Assembly (NCBI GenBank): GCA_010015655.1
Contig: ML976712.1
Coordinates: forward strand, 400,417 to 464,416
Reading direction: 5' to 3'
Length of the DNA stretch: 64,000 bases
Origin: Bimuria novae-zelandiae CBS 107.79
Taxonomy: Eukaryota > Ascomycota > Dothideomycetes > Pleosporales > Didymosphaeriaceae
Part shown: piece after piece, positions 22,201 to 33,800 of the stretch
Layout: the number at the start of each line of letters is the position of its first letter
Numbering within the stretch: the stretch's first letter is position 1
Program-made: the position numbers and the translations under genes
Notes under the pieces: generated by a model
The model's input: only the letters and a program-made list of their open reading frames with translations
Database searches by the model: none
Told to the model about the DNA's origin: nothing

Positions 22201-24880
22201 AACAGGGTACTGCATGGCCTACTTAACGACTTTTACACAGCATATCTGGACAATATCCTTATCTACTTAGAGGATCTACTACACTATAAGGAGCATATTG
22301 CGCAGGTGCTTAAACGACTTCGCGACGCTAGTTTATAAGTAGATATTAAGAAGAGCAAGTTTATAGTAACTAGGACAAAGTTCCTTAGCCTTATTATTAG
22401 CACTTAAGGTATTTAAAAGGACCTAAAGAAGATCGCTACTATGCAGGACTAGCCTATACTTATATTAGTTAAAAGCATATAGTTATTTTTAGGCTTTTAT
22501 AACTTCTACTAAACCTTCCTTAAGGACTATAGACGCATTATTAGACTACTTATAAAGCTCCTTAAGAAGGGCGCCTAGCATGCCTTTGGAGAGCGAAAGC
22601 TTATAGCCTTTTAGTAAGTTAAAGACCTTATGCTATTAGATAATATACTTGCTTACTACTCTCCCTATCGCGTTACACGTATAGAAATAAACGCGAGCGA
22701 TGGTGTTATTACTAGCGTACTCTCTTAGCTATAGGACGACGGACTCTGGCGACCTATAGCCTTCTATTCCAAGATAATAAGCGACCCGCAGATGAACTAC
22801 GATATACACGATAAAGAGATACTAGCCGTAATCTATAGCCTTAAAGAATAGAGATCTTAGCTTATTAGTCTACAGATAACTAAGCCCTTTAGCGCTATTA
22901 CTAACTATTAAGCGCTAGAGTACTTCTCTACTAAGCGTAAGCTTACTCCTCGATAGATGCGCTAGGCTATAATAGTGGCTAATTTTAACCTAAAGCTTAC
23001 CTACTAACTAGGCACTGCTAACGTGGTAGCTAACGCGCTATTACGTAAGCAGGAGGAACTATAGACTTAAAAGGAAAAGAATAAGGTAGCTTATATAAGG
23101 GTCTTTTTACAGGCTAAGTAGCTAGACGTTAACATAGTGTAAGAAGCTATAACCTAACTCGCTAACCTGGCTACTTAAGGATTATAAGGCTAGGAGCTTA
23201 AGATCGCTATAATAGACACCTTTCTAGCCTCTTCCTTTGCAAAGGATCCTCATGCCCTTGTTAATTAGGTAATTAAGGTGAACTAGAATTACGATAGCCT
23301 ATAAAAGCTACGGGAAAAAGCTCTATCTAATAACTAAGGACTATAAAAGCTAAATAATTAAGATCTACTCTTATATAAAGATTAGCTAGTTATCTTAGCA
23401 GTTAACTTCCTACGCACTTACTTAATCTAAGCCGCCTATACTACGTAGCTTACTACTTACCCAGGAAAAAGAAAGATAGCGAAGCTACTTAGAGATTAGT
23501 ACTATTGGCTAAATCTAGCGAAGGATATAGACACCTATGTCGCCGCCTATAAGGCTTATTAATGGAGTTATACGCCTTGCGACTGCACCCTAGGACTACT
23601 TAAGCTACTACTAATACTAAAGCAAGCATAGTAGGACGTTTTAATAAACTTTAAGTTATTCCTACCCAACAAGAAAGGGTACGATAACGCCTTTATTATA
23701 GTTAATTACCTAAGTAAGCGCTGCTTCTTACTGTCTTGCCACAAGATAACTACGGCGGAATAGGCTGTAGATATGTACTATCGCTATATCTGGCGCGTGT
23801 ACGGCCCACCCAAGTCTATTGTCTCTAATCGAGGCCCGCAGTTTATCTTAGTATTTATAAATAAGCTATGCTAACTTATAGGCGTTAAGTAAAAGCTCTT
23901 AATAGCTTATTATCCTTAGACTAATGGCAACATAGAAATTATAAACTAGTATCTTAACTAGCGCCTTTGCCTATTTATTAACTACTACTAGGATAACTAG
24001 TCTAACCTACTGCCCTGCATGGACTGGGCCCAGGCTATACTGCCTTATGAGACTATAGGCCTCTCGCCGTACGAGATCGAGTTCGGACATTAGCCTATAC
24101 ACCACTGGGACTGGGAAGAGCGGATAAAGACCTCGCCTATAGCCCGTGAGTAGATGTCCCGAGAGGAAGCGCAGAACTACGTAAAAGTTTAATATAACGC
24201 TGTAAAGTAGGCTATAGAGATAGCTTAGAGAGGGATTATTTATGCCTAGGAGCAATAAGCACGTTAAGTAAATAAGAAGTAACGTAAGCTAGATTTTAGA
24301 GTAGGCAATTAAGTCTATATTACGCTAAGAGGCTTTATAACTAACTAGCCTAGTTAGAAGCTCGACTAGTAAATATACGGGCCCTATCTAATTATTACTA
24401 TAAAAGGATACTCCTACTAAGTTAAGCTTCCGCCGTACATGCATATGCATAATGTCTTCTATGTAGACTGCCTATAGAAAGCCGCTATAGATACACTGCC
24501 AGGTTAGATAGAGCTAGAAGAGGAGCTAATAGAGGTTAATAGCAACTTAGAATAGTAAGTAGAGAAGATCCTTAATAGCTATATCTACTAAGGACATTTA
24601 TAATACAAAGTCTCCTAGACTGCCTATAATCCTAACCCTACCTAGTACAACGCCCGAGGCTTTATTAGGGCACTACATAAGGTAAAGGAGTATTATAACG
24701 CATACCTAGACAAAGCGGGGCTACTACTATAACTAGATATCTGGCTACAAGCGTATAAGGCCGGCACCTATCTAGAGATAATAGAGGAAGATAATAAAGC
24801 TACGGTTATACTAGCATAAGGCAAGATACAAAGGAGGTAATACGACGGACTTAGAGGACTGCGCCTACCTTAGAGGGGGG
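19223..24880 (+). pseudogene. Gypsy-1 gag-pol (chromovirus type), RIP-broken
   Basis: Starts at the ATG at 19223 (MALKHLFIALVLEKEML). In order: gag; protease-like LINTGAGSYVLV near 20900; reverse transcriptase with FTKLDV.AFYRI and AYLDNILIY near 22240-22265, where the catalytic Y.DD is now YLDN; RNase H; integrase with its zinc finger and an NRGPQF block near 23829 (family DRGPQF). A chromodomain-like end (NPNPT.YNARGFIRALH) near 24620-24680 identifies a chromovirus, a group that targets marked chromatin. Dozens of stops are spread through all domains, and two catalytic Asp codons have become Asn by G to A change. Confidence 0.85.
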
Positions 24881-24883
24881 TAA

Positions 24884-25152
24884 TATGACAGCCTAGCATA
24901 CTGGCAGGACACATAACCTCGCGTGAGAGGCGCGACTGCCTTACGCCTGGGTGCAGCTGCCTCACGCCTGGGCGCAGCTGCCCACGCACCCAGTGTAGCT
25001 ATCTCGGATAGATAGATGTTCCGTGCCGAGCGGCAGCGCATAAAAGCGCCGCAGGCCTGTGTACCTACAGTCTCCTCATCTTAGTGTAGCTAAAATAGAG
25101 CCAACCTACCTTATCTACTCTCTTGATGCAGGAGCCCGTGCCCGTCCTTATA
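24884..25152 (+). repeat. Gypsy-1 3' LTR (269 bp)
   Basis: Pairs with 18511-18779. Less mutated than the 5' copy, so it is the better guide to the original LTR. Confidence 0.93.
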
Positions 25153-25157
25153 GTAAT

Positions 25158-27666
25158 AGTACTTATTAATGCGATTAATAATGTCCTTGTTAATGTCTTT
25201 ATAGCCTGCTTTGCTAAGGATCTTGTGTAGTCGTCTAGTAGTAGGATGGCTAAAGCGTTGGTGAAGCTAGCGCAGCTTAGTCTCGGTTAAGTAGTGGATA
25301 ACGGTCTCTTGTTTATTAAGCAGGAGCCATAGATGTCCCTATTTACGGATAATTAGGAATTCTTTGCCACCTTAAACGAGCATATTATCGACGTTGTTAA
25401 AGAAGATACCATAATAATCTATATTATTTAAGCAGAGCAGAAATGGCGTGTTAGTTAGCATTACTATAAAGGTAATTATACTAAATGGCGTGCTAACATT
25501 AACGTTGCTAAGGGAGAAACACTCTAGATTATCTCTAAATTAGATTCGACAACGTCCTATAGTAGACTTATTAATGACTGTAGACGGTTAGATAAGCTAT
25601 AGCGCCTTTACTTATGTCTTGCTAGTAGTTAAGACACCGGCTACACTAGTGTTAGGCATAATACCTTAAAAGATATCTGCGCTATAGCATGAATTAAATA
25701 AGAAGAGTTAAGTATCTTTATTTGCTTTGCTAGAGATATAAGAATTATCACCTATAATTACATAAGTGCAGTAGCGTTATTAAGGCTAGAGATAATAGCG
25801 TTGCTGTTAATCTTGTCGCAGGATATAGTTAAGTAGACTTAGTTAGTAAAATATACTTTAATATTATTATTACTAGCATTATTGTTGCTGCCGTCGCTGT
25901 CTTCAAGCTCTATGCCTTTATAGCCAGCGAGAAACACTTTATAGCTTAGGGTATTAAGATTATCTTAAGCGTATTAGTTATAGCGTTAGTAATGCTCCAT
26001 GCGCTCCTTCTTTAAGTGTTAAGTTAATTAGCACTTAGGCTACTTATAGATAAAGTATGTCTTGTTACGGCGATTACCTAAGTAGTTTAACTAATAGTTA
26101 TTATTATTAAATTAATTGCCGCGCGATCCGCCTTAACCTTAATAGTAGTAGCTATAGTAGTTATTATCTAATAATCCTATAGCTTGTTAATTATTGTAGA
26201 TATAGCGGTAATTAGTGTAATACTGCTTATCTGCATCTCGTGATAGAAACTAGCTATTAGGATAATAGCTTAACCACATACTAACTGCGTTGCGGAGATC
26301 TATAGCAACACCTTTAAATATAGTCGCTAGCTTTAAGTAAGCTATAGTAGTTACTTTAATACTACGACATGTGCTAAGGAGCTATTACGTAAGCAAATAC
26401 TAATTATAGCTCTTACCCTAGTCCTGTAATAGTGCCTAATAAAGCATGTTTATCTTACTAATAACTATTTTAAGACACTCTATAGGGTCTTTCTTAGGGT
26501 TAGTAGTTATAACGCTCTTAAGCGTAGTGCTATGCCACTCCTAGAGGTACATCTAGTAAGCTTATATAGTGTTAAAGTACGTGCGTAGCTTATTAAGCAT
26601 TATATTATAAGTAAGTGTAAGCGCCTAGGGAGCAATGTAATTAGAGTAATACTAAAGCGCTTAGCTAGTAAGTATAATAGAGAGTGCTATTTTATACTAC
26701 TTATCTTTATTAATCCTAACCTTAGTGTAAAGGTCGTTAAACACCTTAATCTTCGTTTTAAGGATGTTGTATTTATTACCTAAATACTTCTACTCCGGCG
26801 TGTATAACTTAGCGAGGTTAGTAAGTAAATAAGAGTTGTTCTGCACAGGCGTAAATCTAGGTTATAATAATAATAATAATCCTCCACCTAGCGGAGCTCG
26901 CTGCTGCCGCTATTATTCTTTATTATTTGCGATCTAGTGGCACTTAAAGCCTTTGCAGAGCCTTATAAGCTTAAGATGCTTAGTAGGCCATTTTAGGACG
27001 GCGGTTAATATAAGGAGTTCTGCGAATTAGTTAGGGAGATTATTACTATTACCTTGCTTAATATAGATGTCTTGCTAATAGAGGAGCTCTTTAAGTGCTT
27101 TTTAGATGCGCTTGTTAATGCTATTAAAGAGATCGCGAGTGAAATTCTCGAAATGCTCCTTAAACTTAAGTAGTAAAAATAAGTTAAATATGTTATCTTC
27201 TTCTACCTGTATTATCTAGTTAATAACTATAGTATTAAGTTTGTCTGTATTAACGGTGGCGTTAGCGATATTAAAATCTTAGTTAGCGTACTAGTCCTTA
27301 TAGATTGTCTTATCTAGGTACCACGAGCGATCCTTTGTTTGGGTGTACTTTATAATAGCGTTTTAAATATGGGACTGTAATTAGTATAATTTAACAAGAG
27401 TTAGCGTGGTTAACGCAAATCTCCTTCCAAACTAAGCCTTAGTAGGGACAATCCAGGCGGAGAGATCCTTCAAATACGAGGCGCCGCTAATCCTGATACA
27501 GGATAGCAGTGAGCTTGTCGTACCTGTACTTCGCACTAGCGATGCTGTATCCTGGGCCTTGGTAGGGGAGGAGGCATGCGCTAACCACTTCTATCGCCAG
27601 AATACTCAGCCTGAAACGTGCGCTGAGATTCCCTGTACACAGTATATCTTGCCAATCTGTGGTGTA
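25158..27666 (-). pseudogene. Copia-1 gag, protease and integrase region
   Basis: Continuation of the copia-1 minus-strand coding region on the 5' side of the gypsy-1 insertion. Position and the RT motif on the far side imply gag, protease and integrase here, but RIP stops are so dense that individual motifs are hard to read. The segment next to the LTR (about 27420-27660) is far less mutated and probably represents the untranslated leader. Confidence 0.5.
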
Positions 27667-27681
27667 GCAACCACTGATTAG
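27667..27681 (-). promoter_or_regulatory. Copia-1 primer-binding site
   Basis: On the minus strand CTAATCAGTGGTTGC directly follows the 5' LTR end. The same 15-mer, differing only by RIP-type transitions, follows the 5' LTR of copia-3 (CTGATTAGTGGTTAC, 58275-58289). The primer tRNA is not identified. Confidence 0.6.
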
Positions 27682-27923
27682 TGTTAATACGGCAATAGGC
27701 TGTTGGATTAAGACTTCGTTACAATAATGTGGTATTGATTTGATTCTTGATTGCAGATCTATTATAGTGGGCTATTATAAGAAGTATTTATCGAGCGTGG
27801 TTTGTCCCCTGCTAGCCTAATTAGGACTAGCGCAACAAACCACAGGCAAACTACGTAATAAACTATAGGTAAACTGCATAGCGGTGAAAGCTGTAGCAGT
27901 GTTACGCAGGTTTAAAGCCAACA
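27682..27923 (-). repeat. Copia-1 5' LTR (242 bp)
   Basis: Right-hand LTR. Begins TGTTAATACGG and ends GCCAACA on the plus strand. TSD TTATT follows at 27924-27928. Confidence 0.93.
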
Positions 27924-27928
27924 TTATT

Positions 27929-28950
27929 TAAAAATATTATATTAATTAGGTAAGCGGCGCTGTCCTAGCGTAGGTTTTTATTTTTTATAGTTAATTATAC
28001 TATAGTTAGCTTTATAGTTTTTATAAATATACTTTTATTTACACTAGTCTCTTTTATAGCCTTTAGGCAGGTTGTAGTTCTCGCAGATAACTAATTCGTT
28101 GTTTAGGAGTAATCCTCCTAGACCCCTGCCTAGTGGAGGCCTGGTGCGCTTCGCGCTGCAAAGTGTGAATGGGTTGAAATAGTGACTAGTCTATTCATCT
28201 AGTACCTTCTACTAGCTATTAGGATCTAGCTCTTGCTTTGCTAGGGCGTGTTCGTGCTAGTTAATAGCAAATTACAAAATAGATTGCTATTTGTAGTTAT
28301 ACGTGTGCCGTATCACCCGTGAAAGAAAATATAGTATTACGGAACTAATTATTTAGTTCTAAGCCCTAAACAGTAGCCCTATAATCTAGATATAGTTTAT
28401 AAAGCACTTTACCTAAACTAATAAGTTATTTCTAAAGTCTTTAAGGCTGCCGCGGTCGCGTTTTACTACTAACTATTAAATATTTAGGTCTAACTTTATA
28501 ACACTTTATAATTTAGTAGTTCTGGAACTAATAACGATGCGGAGGCGGGTAAGGTTATATAGGTTAAATTTATAGTTTAGGATAAGGTAGATATTCTTTA
28601 GATAAACGCCCGGGATCTGCTCGACAACCTGTATTATCTACGGGGAGAAACGCTTACCTATTAAACTACTATTATTATTAGTTATTAGCGTAACGCCTTA
28701 GTAGAGCTAAGCTAGCTCTAGTATTACCTTCTTAGCCTCTAGCTTTCGCATTCTTTTTTAGTATTAGAGCTCTTAAAGCTTGGCCTGTAACTTATATTAT
28801 TAAAGCTCTTTATTTATAATTATAGCTTTATGGCTTATCGTTAGCTGGATTAGCTATTACTAGGTAGGTATTATAGTCGTTTGGCTATGCTAGGGCCGTT
28901 AAAGCATGGTAGGGTTAACGGTAAAGGCAGTGTTACCGCTAAGAAAGGCT
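27929..28950 (-). pseudogene. 5' part of the DIRS-like element (unassigned reading frame)
   Basis: On the minus strand, frames between about 28880 and 28340 read as stop-containing protein-like sequence (for example a run near LRIVISSRTT..L.SVIKLDLNI). I do not recognise the domain. Its place upstream of the RT suggests a gag-like or accessory frame. The border with hAT-2 lies somewhere in 28900-28957. Confidence 0.35.
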
Positions 28951-28956
28951 AGAAAG

Positions 28957-30631
28957 TTAGCTATAGTAAGCGTAATAAAATTCTAAAATTTGCGTAGTAT
29001 TCGTACGAATTCCTGCAGTGGCAATGAGGTAGTAGGTAGATGGGGGCATCGTCCAGATGCATCGCTTCTTTATAATGCTGCACTTCTTTGTGTAGTGCTT
29101 GGCGGCTCGATCAAGTATAGAACCTTTTATTGTTTGTAAGAATACACGCTTACATTTAGCGCTTATAGCAGGATAGCTAAACAGATCGAACGCTATCTTA
29201 GAGAGCACAGGGTAGTTAGACGCATGGCGGATCTACCACTCTAGAGGGTCTTTAACCTTTCTATCGCCCTTACTAGTCGTGCCTATAAACTAATTAAGCT
29301 TAGAGGTGAGCTTTGCACGCTTCTTTCCTTGCGTAGTAGACACAGAACTAGCGGCGAGCTGCTGGCGACGCTTACGAGCTTACTAGAGAAGGTTAAGCGT
29401 CATATTACTATTAGTGCTAACCTTATTATCCTCCTCTGGCGCTGATTTAGCTATATCTATTTCTGCAGCTACTTCCTCGTAGCGCGCGTACACGTCATGC
29501 ACCACCCGCTTCGCCTTAGTGATCTATTTCTTCTCATGCTGCTATTCGATTTCGAAATAGGTAAATTTGTTCGCGGGATGGAGGGCAACAGCGCATTAGT
29601 ATGCTAGCGTAGTGTTCATAAGGCTGTAGTATTCTTTAAGCTTAATGCGGGCAGCATTAATAGTATAGAAATAGTATTTTAAAACCTCCTTAGGGTGCTT
29701 TTCTGCGAACTTTCTAGCCTCCTGAAGCTTCTTAAAGAGGACGTTAAGGTATTTAAGTGTCTTATAGAGTAAGTTATGTAATCCTTTAAAGCTAGCTTTA
29801 TTAGCCTGGCCTTTTATGCGCTTAGTTAGATCTTTAAATAGCTTTAAGATATTAAAGAAGTGCTCTAAATCTATTTAATCGCGCGGAGTAATTGCGTCTT
29901 GTAAAATATTATAACTCTTACTACTATAATTATAGTAGAGAAAGAATAGATTAATTGCGTTACGGAGCTTAAGAGCTCTCTTAATTATGGCGTACATAGA
30001 GTTCTAGCGGACACCACCATTGACAAGTACCCTAGTGTAGAGTTTTTCGATGCGGCCTCTATCGTACGCTTGCAGGATATACTCTCTTAGAAGCTCCCGC
30101 CGCTAGTCACTCCGGTTAATCCATACATAGAAGTTATGGAGCTTACTAATAAAGCTCTATTTCCTCTATATCTTAAACTACTTATTATTAGATGTACTAT
30201 AGAGCTCTTTTTCTAACTTGCTAATACTATTCTTAAAGAGTAGAGCTTTAACGATAAGATTTAGTACATGGCTAACGTATTAAAGGTAATTTTTTACGTA
30301 ATTTTAGGGTACTGCTTTGCTAGCTCTTTAATATAAGTGTCGTTATTACTAGCATTATTTATTATAAAGAAGCTAATAATAGCGGATATATCGTATAAGT
30401 TAATAACTGTTAATAGCACTTTTGTAATATTCTCCCTAGAGTAAGGACCCTTTAGAGGCGAGAGGTTTAAAAGGGCTATTTGCAATTTATGCTTCTTATT
30501 TAGGAAGTAAGTAATAACTGCTATATAGTTTGTTTCTTCTTCGGACGTCTAGGCATTAGTTAAGATATAGATCTTGCTATTAGCAAGATGTAGCTTTTCC
30601 TTTAGCTAAGCGCGCCTCCTAGCATTACTCT
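28957..30631 (-). pseudogene. hAT-2 transposase, C-terminal part
   Basis: The minus-strand frame 30294-30485 carries IINNASNNDTYIKELAK, the hAT catalytic-core motif normally DNASNND, with Asp changed to Asn. The frame 28957-29208 carries the dimerisation domain, ALSKIAFDLFSYPAISAKCKRVF in the broad family pattern. Stops and AT-rich codons between them reflect RIP. The frame continues in 35841-36315 beyond the copia-2 insertion. Confidence 0.8.
30627..30631. repeat. Copia-2 TSD, left copy
   Basis: ACTCT, identical to 35841-35845. Confidence 0.95.
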
Positions 30632-30807
30632 TGTCAGATAAAAAGCATATCAAGTTCGGAGGATCAGGGGTAGCCCGAAAAAGGCCAGGGATTAACCAAG
30701 AACACACAGAACCTGCCGAGGGAACCCCGTAGACAGGCAGAACAACCTAATACATTAATTCAACCCCCTAAATCATTAGGACATCCATTAAGACGTAATA
30801 TCTAATA
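30632..30807 (+). repeat. Copia-2 5' LTR (176 bp)
   Basis: Nearly identical to 35665-35840; the few differences are C/T or G/A. Confidence 0.95.
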
Positions 30808-30840
30808 ATTAAGAGTCTCACTACCTTAACAAGAGCGAAA

Positions 30841-33800
30841 ATGGCAACCTAAAACCTAAATTAAACCAACGGAACGATTATTCTTTAGGATAACACTAAA
30901 TACTATAGCTAGCTTAACTAACTATAAGCCCGCTGCGTTGCATACAATATATAGGCGCAAGTCGACCCTAACTTAGCGATTACCCTACTCACGGAGCCAT
31001 TTGAGCCCGAGCTACCTAAGACGGCAGACTATACGCCAGCCGCAACCCTTCCAGACAGCGTCTTACTATTAAGACTATCTAAACTTTCGTCCGCTAGACT
31101 AAAGAGCTATAAAGAGGATTTAGACCTCTATAAACTCCAGATAGAGAAATACAAGATGCAGTACATAAAGTATAAGACTAAAGTCGCAAGTTTACAGCAG
31201 ATCGTAGTATTTATCTAGTTATTAATAGCACCGCATCTACAACGCACTTACTATCTCCTAGATACTACTATTAAAGAATAGATTATAAAGCTAAAAGTAA
31301 AAGTAGGAGTTACCTCTAAGTTCGAACAAGAGCAAGCGCGATAGCAATACCACAGCTTATTAAAGCCTCTACGCACAGTAAATAACTAGGATATATAACT
31401 TACTAAATACGATTATGCCGCAACAGAGGCTAAGACACTAAACGTATCTAATACCACACAATTTAATCCTATAGCTATAGACTTTATGTCAGCAGTAAAC
31501 AAGATAGCTCTAGTATAGGCTATAACCTTCTAATTAAATAGAAAGGACCTACCCGGCATGGACCAAAAGGATATAATAGAACGTTTCTAAGAATATATAA
31601 TGCTAAATTATCTAATAACACGAAATAGAAGCTAAAAGGCAGCGTTTGCAACGGAAGACTTATCTTATCTTATTAAAAGTAGCCAAGCTACCTAGAGCAT
31701 GCAAGGGGATCCCTAACATGCAGAAATAGGAAACTTTCGGGGTATAAAACGGGGTAGACCCCGACATTAACGTATAGCTATAAAGGATAATAATCGTGCA
31801 CCTTTAAGCTCTTTAAACCCTTAATAAGGTAGTAGTAACTCCGCTAAAGCAGACGCTAATCGTGGTAAACCTACTAGAGCAGGTACTAATAAAACCGCCA
31901 AGTGCCTAGCCTACGATATAAGACACCCTATTAGGGAATGCTTCTATCTCTACCTGGATAAAGCACTAGAATAGTAGGAGCCAAACCTAAGAATAGCTAA
32001 ATACGTTGCTCTAAAATAAGAGCACGATGCTAATTTTTAAAGTCTACTAAGAGCTTAAAGTAGACCTAGAACTAAGACTCCATCCTTTAAGAATTTCTAT
32101 ACCCTAACTCTAGAGATTACTAATTAGTAACTAAATAAAAGACAGATTTTAAAGGTGCAAGCCGCCTATTCTGCGACCTTTACTATAGACTAATTTAACT
32201 ATCCTCTTCGGCGTTCTTTTATCCTTAACTCGGGCTCGACGTGCCACATCACGAACGACCCCAACTAGATTTAGAACTATCGGCTACCTACACAAGGCGA
32301 CTTTATATAGGCAGGCGACACTTAAATCTAGGTAAAGAGATACGGAACTGTTATCTTAAACCTGAAACATAAATAGGGAGCTAAAAGACTAGTACTATAT
32401 AACGTAGTAATATGCCTAGACATGCTATGTAACCTAGTCTCCTTCTAAGTGCTAAGGCAGAAGGGATTCTAGTAAGATACCTAATTAGAGCCTACTGCCC
32501 TAAAGCGACTAAATAGAACAACTATTAGAGAGCTTACTAAAATTTATAAATAATAGGTATTAGAACACTAACCCGTGCACTATGCAGCGCACTATACGTA
32601 TTCTTATAATTCTTAAACGTAATAATAACCTTAAAGAGCATTAGCCCTCCTATGGCATAAAAGGCTTGGTTATCTAGGACCCGCCGTAATCGAGCACCTA
32701 GTGCAGCGAGCTAAGGGGGTACGCGTTAAGGGAATTATAATAGTAGAGTGTAACTTATGTAGAAGAGTAAAAATGCGAAGGCAGATAAGCCACGCACCTA
32801 GGATTAATAAGTAAGGACCCGCAGAAAGGCTTTCTATTAATTTCTACACCTATAAATTACTATTATTTAACAAAGAGAAGAGCCAGATGCTCGTTACGAA
32901 TAGATATTCTGGTCTCTAATAGGACTTCTACTTCACGGATAACCAAACGGCAAGGTTAATTATTAAGACATTAATAATCTTCTTTAGATTTCTTAAGAAC
33001 TAATATGACATCACTCCAAAAGTTATTAAAACGGACAATAAGATTACTACAGTTAAACCCGAAGTTAAGCGGTGGCTGAAAAGCCTAGGCATAATTATTA
33101 AGCCTTTAGCACTAGACACGTAAGCTTAAAATAGCGGCGCTAAACGCTTAGGGGGCGTAAACAAAGAAAAATCTCGCGCAATACGTCTGGACGCAAACCT
33201 TCTATAGGAACTCTAGCCTAAAATTATAAGAGCTAGAGTGTATCTATATAATTAAACGCCAAACTACACGAACAACTAGAAAACACTATACGAGATATTC
33301 TTTACATAAGTATTACTAGCTAATAGGATCGTTACGTCTATTAAGAAACTAAACTTAGCCTACCTAAAGGCGTACGGATGCAAAGCATTTGCTATAATAG
33401 ATAATACCTATTGTGGAAAATTAAGACTACAACGACTCGACCCCAAAGCATGGATTGGATACCTTATCGGATACTAGTTATTAAATATTTACTAAATATA
33501 AATACTAACGCTAGCCAAGGTCATTAGCACGCGAGACGTCGTATTTAATAAAAACACAATCTTTAATAGGAAGATAGAGGATCTAATAGACAACGTTATG
33601 CACAATACGCTAGCCGAGATAGCTATACATATTAAGACAATTAAGCTACCACCACTAGTGCACCAACCAGAAACCGAATTATTCTACGAAGACAATGTCG
33701 CAGAAAACGAATTACCCACAAAGGACGAAGTAGACCCACCGGGCTACTATCAAGGAAGGAAGATTAGAGATTACTACCTAATACCACCTTTAACTCTACT

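Larger units (their letters stand above)
18511..25152 (+). mobile_element. Gypsy-1 LTR retrotransposon, TSD GTAAC/GTAAT
   Basis: Two 269-bp LTRs (18511-18779, 24884-25152) share their whole length. Flanks are GTAAC (18506-18510) and GTAAT (25153-25157), one RIP-type C to T apart. A polypurine tract (AGAGGGGGG) precedes the 3' LTR. The LTR probably began TGTGACAG before RIP made it TATGACAG or TATAACGG. At 6.6 kb this is a complete Ty3/gypsy element inserted in copia-1, in the opposite orientation. Confidence 0.93.
15460..27923 (-). mobile_element. Copia-1 LTR retrotransposon, TSD TTATT
   Basis: Two 242-bp LTRs (15460-15701 and 27682-27923) begin TGTTGATACGG (TGTTAATACGG in the right copy) and end GCCAACA, and the element is flanked by TTATT on both sides (15455-15459, 27924-27928). 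Coding content is on the minus strand, so the 5' LTR is the right one. Without the gypsy-1 insertion the element is about 5.8 kb, normal for Ty1/copia. It is RIP-mutated except for the leader region next to the right LTR (about 27420-27680), which keeps many CA and TG dinucleotides. Confidence 0.93.
8645..28950 (-). mobile_element. DIRS-like (RT plus tyrosine recombinase) element, split into pieces
   Basis: Three minus-strand blocks join into one element once the insertions are removed: about 27924-28900 (an upstream reading frame, gag-like at best), 14853-15459 (first part of a reverse transcriptase), and 11030 down to about 8660 (rest of RT, then a tyrosine recombinase). RT followed by tyrosine recombinase, with no DDE integrase, is the arrangement of DIRS-type retrotransposons. 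The terminal repeats of such elements were not found and the outer boundaries are estimates. The element is RIP-mutated throughout and not functional. It is interrupted by a solo LTR (9698-9877), hAT-1 (11039-14844) and copia-1 (15460-27923). Confidence 0.6.
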
